From NCBI GenBank assembly GCA_016710325.1, contig JADJXK010000002.1, positions 248,001 through 312,000 on the forward strand: a stretch of 64,000 nt of DNA, in the 5' to 3' direction. This document shows, one piece after another, positions 51,641 through 60,569 of the stretch. The DNA is from Candidatus Leptofilum proximum. Its GTDB lineage: Bacteria > Chloroflexota > Anaerolineae > Promineifilales > Promineifilaceae. The notes under the pieces are model-generated. The model worked only from the letters and a program-made list of their open reading frames with translations, did no database searches and was not told the DNA's origin. Made by a program: the position numbers and the translations under genes. Every line of letters starts with the position of its first letter. Position 1 is the first letter of the stretch.

Positions 51641-53293
51641 ATGAACCGCACCATTCGCGCCCCGCGGGGCACGACCCTCACCTGTAAAAACTGGCTCATC
51701 GAAGCGCCCTACCGCATGCTGCAAAACAACCTCGATCCGCAGGTCGCGGGTGATCCCGAACACCTCATCGTCTACGGCGGGCGGGGCCGGGCGGCACGCA
51801 ATTGGGAAGCGTTCGACGCCATCCTGGCGTCGCTGCGCAGTCTTGAACCAGACGAGACGCTCCTGGTACAAAGCGGTAAACCCGTTGCCGTCTTCCGCAC
51901 CCACACCGATGCGCCACGGGTGCTCATTGCCAACTCCAACATTGTGCCACACTGGGCTACCCAGGCCAATTTTGACAAATGGGAAGCCGAAGGGCTGATG
52001 ATGTACGGCCAGATGACGGCGGGCAGCTGGATTTACATCGGTACGCAGGGCATCTTGCAAGGCACGTTTGAGACGTTTGCCGCCGCCGCACGCAAGGCGG
52101 GCTGGCCATCGCTCAGGGGTAAGTGGGTGCTCACCGCGGGCCTGGGCGAGATGGGCGGGGCGCAGCCGCTGGCAGTGACGATGAACGAAGGCGTTGGCCT
52201 GTTTGTTGAGGTGGATCGCTGGCGCGCCGAGCGCCGCCTGAGCCTGCGCCAGCTGGACGTGATGACCGACAACCTGGAAGAGGCGATGACCTGGGTGGAT
52301 GAGGCGGTCAAAAACGAGACGCCCAAATCAATCTGCTTGGTGGGCAACGCGGCCGAAGTGCTGCCAGAGCTGGTGGCGCGCGGTGTGGTGCCAGACATGG
52401 TGACCGACCAGACCTCGGCGCACGATCCGCTGTATGGTTACATTCCTGCCGGACTGTCGATGGCGGAAGCGGCCGTTCTCCGCCAAAACGACCCCGAGGC
52501 GTACCAAAAACGCAGCATCGACTCGATGACCCGGCACGTGCAGGCGATGCTGGACTGGCAAAAGCAGGGAAGCATCGTGTTTGATTACGGCAACAACATT
52601 CGGCAGCAGGCGTTTAACAACGGCTTGAATAATGCCTTTGATTATCCAGGCTTTGTGCCCGCCTACATACGGCCGCTCTTCTGCGAAGGCAAAGGTCCAT
52701 TCCGTTGGGTGGCGCTGTCCGGCGATCCCAACGACATCTACGCCACCGACGAGGCGATATTAGAGCTGTTCCCCGAAGATGAGCACCTGGCCCGCTGGAT
52801 CAAGATGGCCCAGGAGCAAATCGAATTCCAGGGCTTACCGGCCCGTATCTGCTGGCTGGGCTATGGCGAACGGGCCAAAGCCGGGCTGAAGTTCAACGAA
52901 CTGGTGGCCAGCGGCAAGGTGAGTGCACCCATCGTCATTGGGCGGGATCACCTGGATTCCGGCTCGGTAGCCAGCCCCAACCGGGAAACGGAAGGCATGA
53001 AGGACGGCTCCGACGCCATTGCCGACTGGCCGATTTTGAACGCGCTAATCAATGCCGTGAGCGGGGCGACCTGGGTGAGCTACCACCACGGCGGCGGTGT
53101 GGGCATTGGCTACAGCCTGCACGCCGGGCAGGTGATTGTGGCCGATGGAACGCCGGAAGCGGCCGTTCGCCTGGAGCGCGTGTTGACCGTTGATCCAGGC
53201 ATGGGCGTGGCCCGCCACGTGGACGCGGGCTACGAGCGGGCCATCGAAGTGGCCAAAGAGCGCGGCGTGAAAATTCCTATGCTGAACAATTAA
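51641..53293 (+). CDS. hutU: Urocanate hydratase
   Basis: 550 residues, the usual length. NAD+ binding is shown by LTAGLGEMGGAQPLAVTMNE and the downstream DQTSAHDPLYGYIPAG. The active-site Cys is in the ARICWLGYGERAKAGL segment. A late motif, SYHHGGGVGIGYSLHAGQVI, is also conserved. It converts urocanate to imidazolone propionate in the cytoplasm. The start follows AAAGGAG. It is followed by hutI, with an IR1 hairpin in between. Confidence 0.97.
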   Translation: MNRTIRAPRGTTLTCKNWLIEAPYRMLQNNLDPQVAGDPEHLIVYGGRGRAARNWEAFDAILASLRSLEPDETLLVQSGKPVAVFRTHTDAPRVLIANSNIVPHWATQANFDKWEAEGLMMYGQMTAGSWIYIGTQGILQGTFETFAAAARKAGWPSLRGKWVLTAGLGEMGGAQPLAVTMNEGVGLFVEVDRWRAERRLSLRQLDVMTDNLEEAMTWVDEAVKNETPKSICLVGNAAEVLPELVARGVVPDMVTDQTSAHDPLYGYIPAGLSMAEAAVLRQNDPEAYQKRSIDSMTRHVQAMLDWQKQGSIVFDYGNNIRQQAFNNGLNNAFDYPGFVPAYIRPLFCEGKGPFRWVALSGDPNDIYATDEAILELFPEDEHLARWIKMAQEQIEFQGLPARICWLGYGERAKAGLKFNELVASGKVSAPIVIGRDHLDSGSVASPNRETEGMKDGSDAIADWPILNALINAVSGATWVSYHHGGGVGIGYSLHAGQVIVADGTPEAAVRLERVLTVDPGMGVARHVDAGYERAIEVAKERGVKIPMLNN

Positions 53294-53310
53294 GAGAGAT
53301 TTTTATCAAC

Positions 53311-53357
53311 AGATTGCGCAGATTAAGATGATTTATTCTGCGTAATCTGCGCAATCT
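53311..53357. repeat. IR1 repeat, copy 5, between hutU and hutI
   Basis: 15-base perfect arms (AGATTGCGCAGATTA and its complement) lie between two genes of an operon, like copy 2 at 19093. It may act as an intra-operon hairpin. Confidence 0.8.
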
Positions 53358-53379
53358 TTGATTTTCTTATCGGTGCTTT

Positions 53380-54651
53380 ATGATGGTTGACGCAGATTTA
53401 CTAATTCACAGTGCCGCACAGGTGGTGACGTGTGCCAGCGACGTGCCCAAGCGCGGCGCGGCTATGCAGGATGTCGGCTTGATTTCTAACGGGGCGGTGG
53501 TGGTGAAAGACGGCCGTATCCTGGCCATCGGTCCCACGGAAAGTATCCGCGAGCGGTATACGGCCGTTCAATCGATCAACGCCAGCGGACAGGTGATCTG
53601 CCCCGGCTTTGTGGACCCGCATACGCACGTGGTGTACGCCGGGGACCGCATTGGCGAATTTGAGCAGCGCATTCGCGGGGCGACCTACATGGAGATCATG
53701 GCGTCCGGTGGCGGCATCGTCAGCACGATGCGCGCCACGCGGGTTGCCTCGGTTGAGGAGCTGGTAGCCGCCACGCTGCCCCGCCTGGAGATGATGCTGC
53801 GCCTGGGCACCACCACGGCCGAAGTCAAAACCGGCTACGGCCTGGATCTGGTCAGCGAGCTGAAGATGCTGGAGGCCATTGCTGCCCTGGACCTGGCGCA
53901 GCCCATTGACCTGGTGCCGACCTTTATGCCCGCCCATGCCGTGCCGCCGGAATTTAACGGCCGTTCCGCCGCCTACGTCGATTGGGTGCTAAATGAGATG
54001 ATTCCCGCTGCGGCTGAGTGGCACCGGCGCAGTCATTTTGTGGATGATGACCGTCCGCTCTTCTGCGACGTTTTCTGCGAACAAAACGCCTTCGACCTGG
54101 CGCAGTCTCGCCGTGTGCTCGAAGCCGGGCTGCTCCACGGCCTGCCCGCCAAAATTCACGCCGACGAGTTTACCTCGCTGGGCGGCGTGGGGTTGGCTGT
54201 AGATTTAGGCGCAGCTTCGGTGGATCATTTGGATGCGACCACGGCGGAAGATGTGGCGCGGTTGGCGGCGTCTGGCGTAGTGGGCATAGTGCTGCCCGCG
54301 GTGAACTTCAACCTGGGCAGCCATGAATTTACCAATGCCCGGGCTCTGATTGACGCAGGGGCAGCGATTGCCTTGTCCACAGACATCAATCCCGGCTCGG
54401 CGCCGTGCCCCTCACAGCCGCTGGTGCTGGCGATTGCCACGCGCTACCAGCGGCTGCTGCCCGCCGAGGCGCTCAACGCAGCGACGATCAATGCTGCGTT
54501 TGGCGTGGGCCTGGCCGGTCGGGTGGGATCGTTGGCGCCGGGCAAGCAAGCGGATTTGCTGCTGCTCAACTGCACGGACTACCGACAGCTGGCCTACCAG
54601 TTTGGCGGTAACCTGGTGACGACTGTGGTGAAAAACGGCCGAATCCTCTAA
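53380..54651 (+). CDS. hutI: Imidazolonepropionase
   Basis: 423 residues of the amidohydrolase fold. The metal ligands are seen in PGFVDPHTHVVYAGDR and KIHADEFTSLG, and a late Asp in LSTDINPGSAPC. It opens imidazolone propionate to formimino-glutamate. Start ATG at 53380, with a second ATG directly after. It is cotranscribed with hutU. HutG or formiminotransferase is not in the window. Its 3' end overlaps the convergent PQ-loop gene by 86 bases. Confidence 0.96.
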   Translation: MMVDADLLIHSAAQVVTCASDVPKRGAAMQDVGLISNGAVVVKDGRILAIGPTESIRERYTAVQSINASGQVICPGFVDPHTHVVYAGDRIGEFEQRIRGATYMEIMASGGGIVSTMRATRVASVEELVAATLPRLEMMLRLGTTTAEVKTGYGLDLVSELKMLEAIAALDLAQPIDLVPTFMPAHAVPPEFNGRSAAYVDWVLNEMIPAAAEWHRRSHFVDDDRPLFCDVFCEQNAFDLAQSRRVLEAGLLHGLPAKIHADEFTSLGGVGLAVDLGAASVDHLDATTAEDVARLAASGVVGIVLPAVNFNLGSHEFTNARALIDAGAAIALSTDINPGSAPCPSQPLVLAIATRYQRLLPAEALNAATINAAFGVGLAGRVGSLAPGKQADLLLLNCTDYRQLAYQFGGNLVTTVVKNGRIL

Positions 54652-54943
54652 AAATAGCTTCTCGCCACAGCCGGGCTTTGGTGCGACAGCTGTGCCGGAT
54701 CAGTAGTCCCAACATGATCAGACTGGCAACAGTGTAAAAGAAGTGAAGCAAGTAGATGGGACCAACTGGCAAATTGAGCACGTAGACCCAATAAACCAGG
54801 TTGCCCACATTCGCCAAAACGATGTTTAGCTTGCTGTAGGAATGTAAATCTTTGGTTTTGTAGGCCTTCCATATCATCGGGACGTTGCTGCCAATGAAGA
54901 TGAAGGTGGAAAAAGTTCCGGCCCAAAAAGCAAGTTGTGCCAT
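54566..54943 (-). CDS. PQ-loop/SemiSWEET-like membrane protein
   Basis: 125 residues. The first about 85 form three hydrophobic helices with SNVPMIWKAYKTKDLHSYSK, a PQ-loop type motif (here VP), and NVGNLVYWVYVLNLPVGPIY. This fits bacterial SemiSWEET-size proteins that move small sugars or similar as dimers. The last 40 residues are basic and not like the family, and this part overlaps hutI on the other strand. The natural end may have been lost. GAGGAG precedes the ATG. Confidence 0.65.
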   Translation of the reverse strand: MAQLAFWAGTFSTFIFIGSNVPMIWKAYKTKDLHSYSKLNIVLANVGNLVYWVYVLNLPVGPIYLLHFFYTVASLIMLGLLIRHSCRTKARLWREAIFRGFGRFSPQSSPGYRQTGRPAVGSPCS

Positions 54944-55239
54944 GATGCTGCTCCTCAGTTCATAGGTCTTTCTTTCTACAAGTTTGATACGTCATCCTCC
55001 ATTATGCCGGACTGCCGCTGTGGTTTGCATCTGGCAAACGTGTGTCTCCTTTCCCCCCTTTTCACCTGAAGACACGGCCGTTCCCCCTCTCTTTTGGCGC
55101 TCCACATGGTTACCCCTCACTGCTAACCTTTGTCAGGTGACGGCCGTATGCCCGGCACAGTATGCTGCTAAGCAACAACTCGTTCAAGCAATCAACGCAC
55201 ATCAATCAACCCAACATTAACCTTCCTGGAGGTGACTCT
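54944..55239. other. Gene-free interval upstream of the alpha/beta hydrolase
   Basis: 296 bases with the leaders of two divergent genes and two ACGGCCGT words (about 55074 and 55140). No coding frame or strong hairpin was seen. Confidence 0.5.
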
Positions 55240-56091
55240 ATGGTTCGATCACACACCATTCCATTGAATGGAATACCGTTTTATTATGCCGAAGTGCCTG
55301 GACCGGGACCGAGTCTTGTCATTCTGCACGGTTTAACCGGCTCGCATGATGAATTTCTGCACCTGGCGCCCATTCTGGCCCGCCAGGCCCATCTCTACCT
55401 GCTGGATATGCGCGGACACGGCCGTTCCGGCTGGACCCAAAGTGGTTACACCGTGGCTGATTACGGCCGTGATGTCGTCGAGTTTTTGCAGCAGGTAGTG
55501 GGCGAAACGGCCGTGCTGCTGGGGCACTCGTTGGGCGCTATGGTGGCTGCCTGGGTGGCCGCCAACCGGCCAGATTTGGTCCACGGCCTTATTCTTGAAG
55601 AATCCCCTTTTTACATCTTGGAGGATCTGACCAGCTCGTGGATATACCCTTATTTTGCTTCGCTGCGTGACTATCTGGGGCCGCACCATGCCAGCGGCGG
55701 GTCGCTGGCGCAAATGGTGGCCTATGTTGGGCAGGTATCGGTGGATACGGCCGTGTCTGATGATATACGCCAGCGGGCAGTTCAATTGCAGCAGTTTGAC
55801 CCGGCGGCGCTGGAGCCGCTCCTTCGCCAGGAGCTGCTTGGCGACCAGGACCCAGATAGGCTGCTGGCCCAGATTACCTGCCCTGTGCACCTTATTGCCG
55901 CCGAGCAGGGCAGCGGTGGTGTGATGTCGCTGGAGGATGTCCAGTGGATTGTGGCCCGAGTGCCACATGCCGCGCACACCATTGTGAAGAGCTCGGGGCA
56001 CGACATTCACCTCGATAGACCGCAAGCCTTTTTCCGCGCGGTAATCTCATTTTTATGGAAATTGGAGCGGGTTTTACAAGTCGCAATATAA
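55240..56091 (+). CDS. Alpha/beta hydrolase
   Basis: 283 residues from the ATG at 55240, fixed by TGGAGGTGA; the frame is open to 55162. It has the oxyanion-region HGLTGSHDEF, DMRGHGRSG and the nucleophile elbow LLGHSLGAMVA (Ser), with the acidic residue and His in later strands (KSSGHDIHLDRP holds the His). No lid domain points to a given substrate. The closest general class is the esterase/haloperoxidase group. Likely cytoplasmic. Confidence 0.88.
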   Translation: MVRSHTIPLNGIPFYYAEVPGPGPSLVILHGLTGSHDEFLHLAPILARQAHLYLLDMRGHGRSGWTQSGYTVADYGRDVVEFLQQVVGETAVLLGHSLGAMVAAWVAANRPDLVHGLILEESPFYILEDLTSSWIYPYFASLRDYLGPHHASGGSLAQMVAYVGQVSVDTAVSDDIRQRAVQLQQFDPAALEPLLRQELLGDQDPDRLLAQITCPVHLIAAEQGSGGVMSLEDVQWIVARVPHAAHTIVKSSGHDIHLDRPQAFFRAVISFLWKLERVLQVAI

Positions 56092-56107
56092 AAAGGAATA
56101 AAAACTC

Positions 56108-56500
56108 ATGTTCAAAAAATTTAAGTTACACACGCTTTCCCTCTATCTTATGCTGCTGGTTGCCGCCCTGGTGTTGATTGGCTGTGGCAGCGGCCGTTCC
56201 TCAGAGCAAACGTTTGAACCGTCTGTTGATCAAAGCGCCCTCGTTTCCGCTTATGCGGCCAACCAGGTTCCGGCAGAGAGCAAGATGGACTACCGGTATG
56301 CTGCGCAAAACGGCCTGGCGGCTAACACTTCTCTGGTTCCCGCTTCCGCCAGTGACCAGGTTCCAGCAGAAAGCAAGTTAGACTACCAGTACGCGGTGCA
56401 AAACGGCGGCCTGGCGGTCGAGTCGCCATCTGTGGCCAACGAAAACACGATGGACTTCTGGTACGCCCGGCAGAACGGTTACGTTTCCTCAGGGAACTAA
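56108..56500 (+). CDS. Small lipoprotein with repeated Asp-Tyr-Tyr-Ala-Gln-Asn-Gly motif
   Basis: 130 residues. The signal peptide ends in LIGC (Cys about 26). The rest contains two close repeats, NQVPAESKMDYRYAAQNGLA and DQVPAESKLDYQYAVQNGG, and a third, degenerate one, NTMDFWYARQNGY. Between them are Ala/Ser-rich stretches. No known family. It lies 16 bases past the hydrolase gene and may be cotranscribed. The repeats are about 43 residues apart. Confidence 0.7.
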   Translation: MFKKFKLHTLSLYLMLLVAALVLIGCGSGRSSEQTFEPSVDQSALVSAYAANQVPAESKMDYRYAAQNGLAANTSLVPASASDQVPAESKLDYQYAVQNGGLAVESPSVANENTMDFWYARQNGYVSSGN

Positions 56501-56602
56501 CAAGTGCCGTAAATATTCACAAGGCGATTCATACTCGCGAAGGGCATAATCTGGCATTTTTCCCCGAGGTGAAACTAGAAGGTGCCCGTCGCGAGTATAG
56601 AA

Positions 56603-56646
56603 CCCATGACATTTGTCAGGCCACCTTGCCTGGCAAATGTCATGGG
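56603..56646. repeat. Very strong 19-bp hairpin at the edge of a gene remnant
   Basis: The arms CCCATGACATTTGTCAGGC and GCCTGGCAAATGTCATGGG pair along 19 bases with one G-T wobble, around a six-base loop, followed by TTTTTAT. It could be a terminator or a dispersed repeat. Confidence 0.8.
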
Positions 56647-56664
56647 TTTTTATGTGCTAGAACC

Positions 56665-56955
56665 AAGGTGGCCCTGGTTTGCAACAACGAGCGGCTTACC
56701 TACGCTGAAATTGACACGCTGGCTAACCGGCTGGCGCGGGCGCTGCTGGCCAACGGGGTGCGGCGGGGCGACCGTGTCTTGCTCTTTTTGCCCAAATCGG
56801 TGGAACTCGTCGTGAGCATTTTTGCCACGCTGAAGGTCAATGCCGTGTTTGTGCCGGTCAATCCCTCTATCAAGGTGGACAAACCGCATTACGCCCAGGG
56901 TATTTACCGCCAGAAAAAAGCTTACCAATTCATCAGCGTAGACCACGTACGATGA
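56665..56955 (+). pseudogene. Fragment of an AMP-binding (acyl-CoA synthetase/NRPS adenylation) enzyme
   Basis: The translation KVALVCNNERLTYAEIDTLA, then ANGVRRGDRVLLFLPKSVEL and VSIFATLKVNAVFVPVNPS, is the classic N-terminal part of an ANL-superfamily adenylating enzyme. No start codon with a ribosome binding site leads into it, and homology ends near 56890, so the ATP-binding P-loop and the rest of the enzyme are absent. It is a remnant; the hairpin at 56603 lies just upstream and may mark the break. Confidence 0.8.
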
Positions 56956-57087
56956 TCGTATACCTGGCCGCTTCGGGTAGTGGCGTCGCGTCAGGTGATA
57001 AAAAGCAAATCTTCCTACACTGATAGATGACACACACCCATCCTATTGGGCGTGAAAATATTTCTCCTTTTTCTGCTGGGAGGTCCA

Positions 57088-58944
57088 ATGTGTAAATTAA
57101 GATTTACTTTTTTACTATTGTTTGTTCTGCTATTCGTTGGCTGTATACCAACCAATTCAACCGGGGATTCGGTGACGGTTGACGCGACACGGCCAACAGC
57201 AACGGCCGTTCCCGTTTCACCAACTGCGTTACCCCAACCCACCCAAACGGCTACACAGACACCCCAAAAACCATACGGCGTCACATTCCAGTACGATTCC
57301 TCTCTGGCCGCTGGCACTGAACCACAAATCGTAGAAGCGTTTGCGGATGACGGCGGTATGAACTACTTGCTGCTGCCTCAGCATCTTGCCTTTACATTTT
57401 CCAACAGCTACGCAGAGGGCAACCCGCTGCTCCAACGGTACCAGCTTAACCTGGAGACAATGCCGCAGATTGTGGTTTACCCTACAGCTGCCTACGCTGC
57501 CATGCACCCTTTGGCTAAGACACAGATCGAACAGTTGCAGGCTTTGTTAGCTAAACGGCCCTCTATCCCTGGAGGCATAATGCCTTACCTGCCGTTGATC
57601 AATGCTGCCCAGGTATTCCACAGCCAGGTGGACTACTTGCGTTTTGCTAACGGCACGGGCGTGCGCTACGTGGTCGCATTTTCACAGGATGCTTCTCCCA
57701 CTACCAACCAACATTTGATTTATACTTTTCAGGGATTGACCGACGATGGTCAACATTATGTGGCTGCCTTTTTCCCGGTGACAACGGCCGTTCTGCCAGA
57801 CACTGTTCAGGTAGATGATTGGGAGGAGTTTAGCCTCAATTATTCAACCTACGTGGCAGAGACAAAAGCAGCGCTAAACGACCTGACCCCTTCTGACTTC
57901 GGCCCTGATTTAACTCTGTTAGACGCGGTGGTAACCTCTTTGCAAGTAGAACCAGATGTGGAATTACAAGGGGCAGAAACGGCTGCGTCTTTTTACGAGC
58001 CTGGACCCATACGGCCGATGGGTGTCTACCAGGTCTATGAAGATGGCTTGTTCCGCTTATACCGGGTCGAAACAGACGGCACCCCTCCTAGGCAGGTGGC
58101 CGAGCGACCCTACAGCATGTTACCCGCACCCGATGCTGCCCACATTGTTTATATGGATGAGAATAACCGCCTCTGGCTAATTGACCTAGCTGAAGGCAAC
58201 GACAAACAGCTGGCTGAAGACAGTGAGCTTGCTGGACTGTATTTGTGGGGAGATAATGATACACTCCTGTTGGGCGTCTTCTTATCCGCAAATGAAAAAG
58301 AAGGCCCCTCCACCGGGCACCTGGCTAAGCTAGATATAGACAACGGCCAACTCCAAATCATTGATGATGCATATCTTTCTCATGGCCGACCAGCAATGTC
58401 CCCAGATGGACAGTCCATTGCTTACGACGGCCGTATCTACCGGCCAGACAACGGCTCACAAACTCTAGACCTAACTCAGTTTACTGGCTTGGAGTCAGAG
58501 GATCCTTGCAGCCTCTATAATCCAGCTTGGTCAGAAGACGGCAGGCAGCTGGCCTGGTTATGCAGCGGGAAAGTGGGTTCTCGCCTGATTGTATTTGATA
58601 TGGTCAGGCAAACCGCAATGACCATATTCACCTGGCAGCCGGCCCAGTTCGGCGCGCTGCCGCCCTCACCGGTATGGAGCATTGACGAAAAATGGGTGGC
58701 TATTGAAATTTGGGCCAACAATAATGATGAAAACGGGCTGTGGGTCTTACCAGCCGATGGCACAATGGCCCGCTTACACTTACCAACTGGTCATGACCCT
58801 ATCTGGTTGAATTCAACGCAGCTATTTTATAGCGACAGGGATGAAGATATGAACGGTGACATCAAGCTGCATGACCTGGACTTCGGCCAAATGGGTATAC
58901 TGGAATTACCCTCTACTGGTGCGATACTGCTGCTATATTATTGA
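57088..58944 (+). CDS. Large lipoprotein with TolB/PD40-like C-terminal propeller
   Basis: 618 residues from the ATG at 57088 (GGGAGG before it). The signal has lipobox FVGC (Cys about 19). A Thr/Pro-rich stalk (about 25-60) leads to an N-terminal domain (about 65-290) with LLLPQHLAFTFSNSYAEGN, unassigned. The second half is a beta-propeller with HGRPAMSPDGQSIAYDGRIY, LYNPAWSEDGRQLAWL and SPVWSIDEKWVAIEIW. It is predicted to sit outside the membrane. It is similar in design to the protein at 28175-29689. Codon use is AT-richer than neighbours. A terminator follows. Confidence 0.8.
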   Translation: MCKLRFTFLLLFVLLFVGCIPTNSTGDSVTVDATRPTATAVPVSPTALPQPTQTATQTPQKPYGVTFQYDSSLAAGTEPQIVEAFADDGGMNYLLLPQHLAFTFSNSYAEGNPLLQRYQLNLETMPQIVVYPTAAYAAMHPLAKTQIEQLQALLAKRPSIPGGIMPYLPLINAAQVFHSQVDYLRFANGTGVRYVVAFSQDASPTTNQHLIYTFQGLTDDGQHYVAAFFPVTTAVLPDTVQVDDWEEFSLNYSTYVAETKAALNDLTPSDFGPDLTLLDAVVTSLQVEPDVELQGAETAASFYEPGPIRPMGVYQVYEDGLFRLYRVETDGTPPRQVAERPYSMLPAPDAAHIVYMDENNRLWLIDLAEGNDKQLAEDSELAGLYLWGDNDTLLLGVFLSANEKEGPSTGHLAKLDIDNGQLQIIDDAYLSHGRPAMSPDGQSIAYDGRIYRPDNGSQTLDLTQFTGLESEDPCSLYNPAWSEDGRQLAWLCSGKVGSRLIVFDMVRQTAMTIFTWQPAQFGALPPSPVWSIDEKWVAIEIWANNNDENGLWVLPADGTMARLHLPTGHDPIWLNSTQLFYSDRDEDMNGDIKLHDLDFGQMGILELPSTGAILLLYY

Positions 58945-58961
58945 CGGTTAAAGCAAATCAA

Positions 58962-58986
58962 AAAAGAGGCCAATATGGCCTCTTTT
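58962..58986. terminator. Rho-independent terminator
   Basis: The stem AAAAGAGGCC/GGCCTCTTTT with loop AATAT lies 18 bases past the lipoprotein stop codon. It is symmetrical enough to serve the tRNA-Gly gene on the other strand as well. Confidence 0.92.
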
Positions 58987-59001
58987 CGGGTAAAAATATG
59001 G

Positions 59002-59072
59002 AGCGGGTAACGGGAATCGAACCCGTACTCTTTGCTTGGGAAGCAAATGTGATACCGTTTCACCATACCCGC
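59002..59072 (-). tRNA. tRNA-Gly(CCC)
   Basis: A 71-base cloverleaf with acceptor stem GCGGGTA/TACCCGC, anticodon loop TTCCCAA and T arm ACGGG-TTCGATT-CCCGT. Discriminator U, no encoded CCA. The GCGGG acceptor is typical of glycine tRNAs. Confidence 0.92.
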
Positions 59073-59291
59073 GAGTGGCCGAAATTATAGTCCCGTGGCA
59101 ATTAAGTGTCAAATCCAGGAATCGGCCGTATTGCCCTTGCACCTCAACTTTTTCCGCCTATAATGACGCTTCACTAATGTTAAATTTTTCCGTAAATTGA
59201 TGTGAATTTGTGGGAAAGGCGACTTTGTAGTGCACACTCTTTTCCCCGTTAGCCGCAGTTTCTAAAAATTCAATGTTTCGTAGAGGGATCT

Positions 59292-59981
59292 ATGCAGAAG
59301 GCCGTTATTTTGTTGGTGGAGGGGAAGCGTGCCGGGCAAAATACAACCATGCCTGCTTTGGAAAAAGCAGGCTTCGCCTTGAAGCTTTGCCACACGGGCA
59401 GCGCCGCCATCAAAACGTTGGCTAATTTTACGCCACAGCTTATCATTTTTAATGCAGCCACCATGCGAACCAATGGTGCACGAACCTGCCGCCGCTTGAA
59501 ACGCAGTGATCAAACCCTGCCTCTCATCCACATCCGCGCCGAAGGCGAACCCGAAGACCCGGATGCTGAAGCGGATATCTACCTGGAGTATCCCTTTACG
59601 CCACGCAAGCTGCTCAATCGGGTCAAGGATTTGCTGCCCATCGACCATGCCAGCGAAGAAATCGTCCGCTATGGTCACATTTCGCTGTATTTGTCTAAAA
59701 AATCGGTTGATGTGGCGGGGAAGGGGGAGAGCCGGTTAACTCCGAAGTTGGTGCATTTGCTGGAGCAGTTTCTGCGCCACCCCTGCCAGGTATTAACCCG
59801 CCGCGAACTGATGCAGCGCGTCTGGAAAACGGACTACATTGGTGATACACGTACGCTAGACGTACACATTCGCTGGGTGCGGGAGCACATCGAAGAAGAT
59901 CCGGCGAAACCCTCGTTTCTAACAACCGTGCGGGGCAAAGGGTACGTTTTAACGATTCCCCCAAACAGCACAAATAAATAA
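59292..59981 (+). CDS. OmpR-family regulator with a degenerate receiver domain
   Basis: 229 residues. The receiver-like part (1-115) keeps the fold but lacks key residues: the acceptor Asp is Asn in LIIFNAATMRTNG, the acidic pocket is VEGKR and not VDDD, and the usual Lys before PF is Tyr in LEYPFTP. The winged-helix C-terminal half (about 125-225) is intact, with LTRRELMQRVWKTDYIGDTR and LTTVRGKGYVLTIP. It probably binds DNA without phosphorylation or by some other signal. No kinase gene is adjacent. A possible link with rpsT is only positional. Confidence 0.88.
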   Translation: MQKAVILLVEGKRAGQNTTMPALEKAGFALKLCHTGSAAIKTLANFTPQLIIFNAATMRTNGARTCRRLKRSDQTLPLIHIRAEGEPEDPDAEADIYLEYPFTPRKLLNRVKDLLPIDHASEEIVRYGHISLYLSKKSVDVAGKGESRLTPKLVHLLEQFLRHPCQVLTRRELMQRVWKTDYIGDTRTLDVHIRWVREHIEEDPAKPSFLTTVRGKGYVLTIPPNSTNK

Positions 59982-59986
59982 CAGGT

Positions 59987-60019
59987 AAACAAAAACGCCA
60001 CCTTGTTATCGGCGGCGTT
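59987..60019 (-). terminator. Rho-independent terminator of rpsT
   Basis: On the minus strand, the stem AACGCCGCC/GGTGGCGTT (nine pairs, one G-T) with loop GATAACAA is followed by TTTGTTT, 30 bases past the S20 stop codon. Confidence 0.85.
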
Positions 60020-60049
60020 CTCGGTGCTAAATTTGTCGTAGAGTTGGGA

Positions 60050-60322
60050 TCAGCTGTCTTTGCGGGCTTTTTCCAGGGCAGCCATCAGGCGGCCTTTGCG
60101 GCGGGCGGCATTGCGCGGGTGAATGACATGCTTCCGGGCTGCCTTGTCCAGCGTTTTGTACGCCAGGTTAGCAGCAGCTTCTGCCTCGTCCAGCTTGCCA
60201 TCAGCCAGGAGCTGACGGGTCTTCTTGACGTAGGTGCGAGCCGAGGAGATGTACATCCGGTTGTGCGCCGTGCGTTTTTCCGTTTGCCGAATCCGTTTCT
60301 TTGCCGATTGAATGTTAGCCAA
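60050..60322 (-). CDS. rpsT: 30S ribosomal protein S20
   Basis: 90 residues, basic and helical: (M)ANIQSAKKRIRQTEKRTAHN, then SSARTYVKKTRQLLADGKL and KHVIHPRNAARRKGRLMAAL. It binds 16S rRNA early in assembly. The start is TTG at 60322 behind a strong GGAGG; S20 genes with TTG or UUG starts are also found in enterobacteria, where the weak start allows autoregulation. Whether that holds here is inference. A terminator follows at 59987-60019. Confidence 0.94.
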   Translation of the reverse strand: MANIQSAKKRIRQTEKRTAHNRMYISSARTYVKKTRQLLADGKLDEAEAAANLAYKTLDKAARKHVIHPRNAARRKGRLMAALEKARKDS

Positions 60323-60530
60323 AATTAATACCTCCGATATGCTTACGTGCATTGCAATTCTTGTGAAAGCAATTTGTGTGTTGGCATCGCTTTCACAAAA
60401 CCATAGAGGCGTGAGAGCGGGAGAATAATAACATAAATAAGCAGCTTTGCAAGTAATTTTCTCTGGCGTCGGCGCTCGCTTCTGCCCGAGATTTTCTTGA
60501 GCACGGCCGTATAAATAATCCACCCGCCAT

Positions 60531-60569
60531 GAAGCGTGAAGCGTGGGAAAAAACACGTTTCACGTTTCA
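60531..60569. repeat. IR2 repeat, copy 4, overlapping the glgB stop
   Basis: TGAAGCGTGAAGCGTG and CACGTTTCACGTTTCA pair at 14 of 16 positions; the second arm runs on to about 60575. The glgB frame enters the repeat and ends on a TGA within it. Confidence 0.75.
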
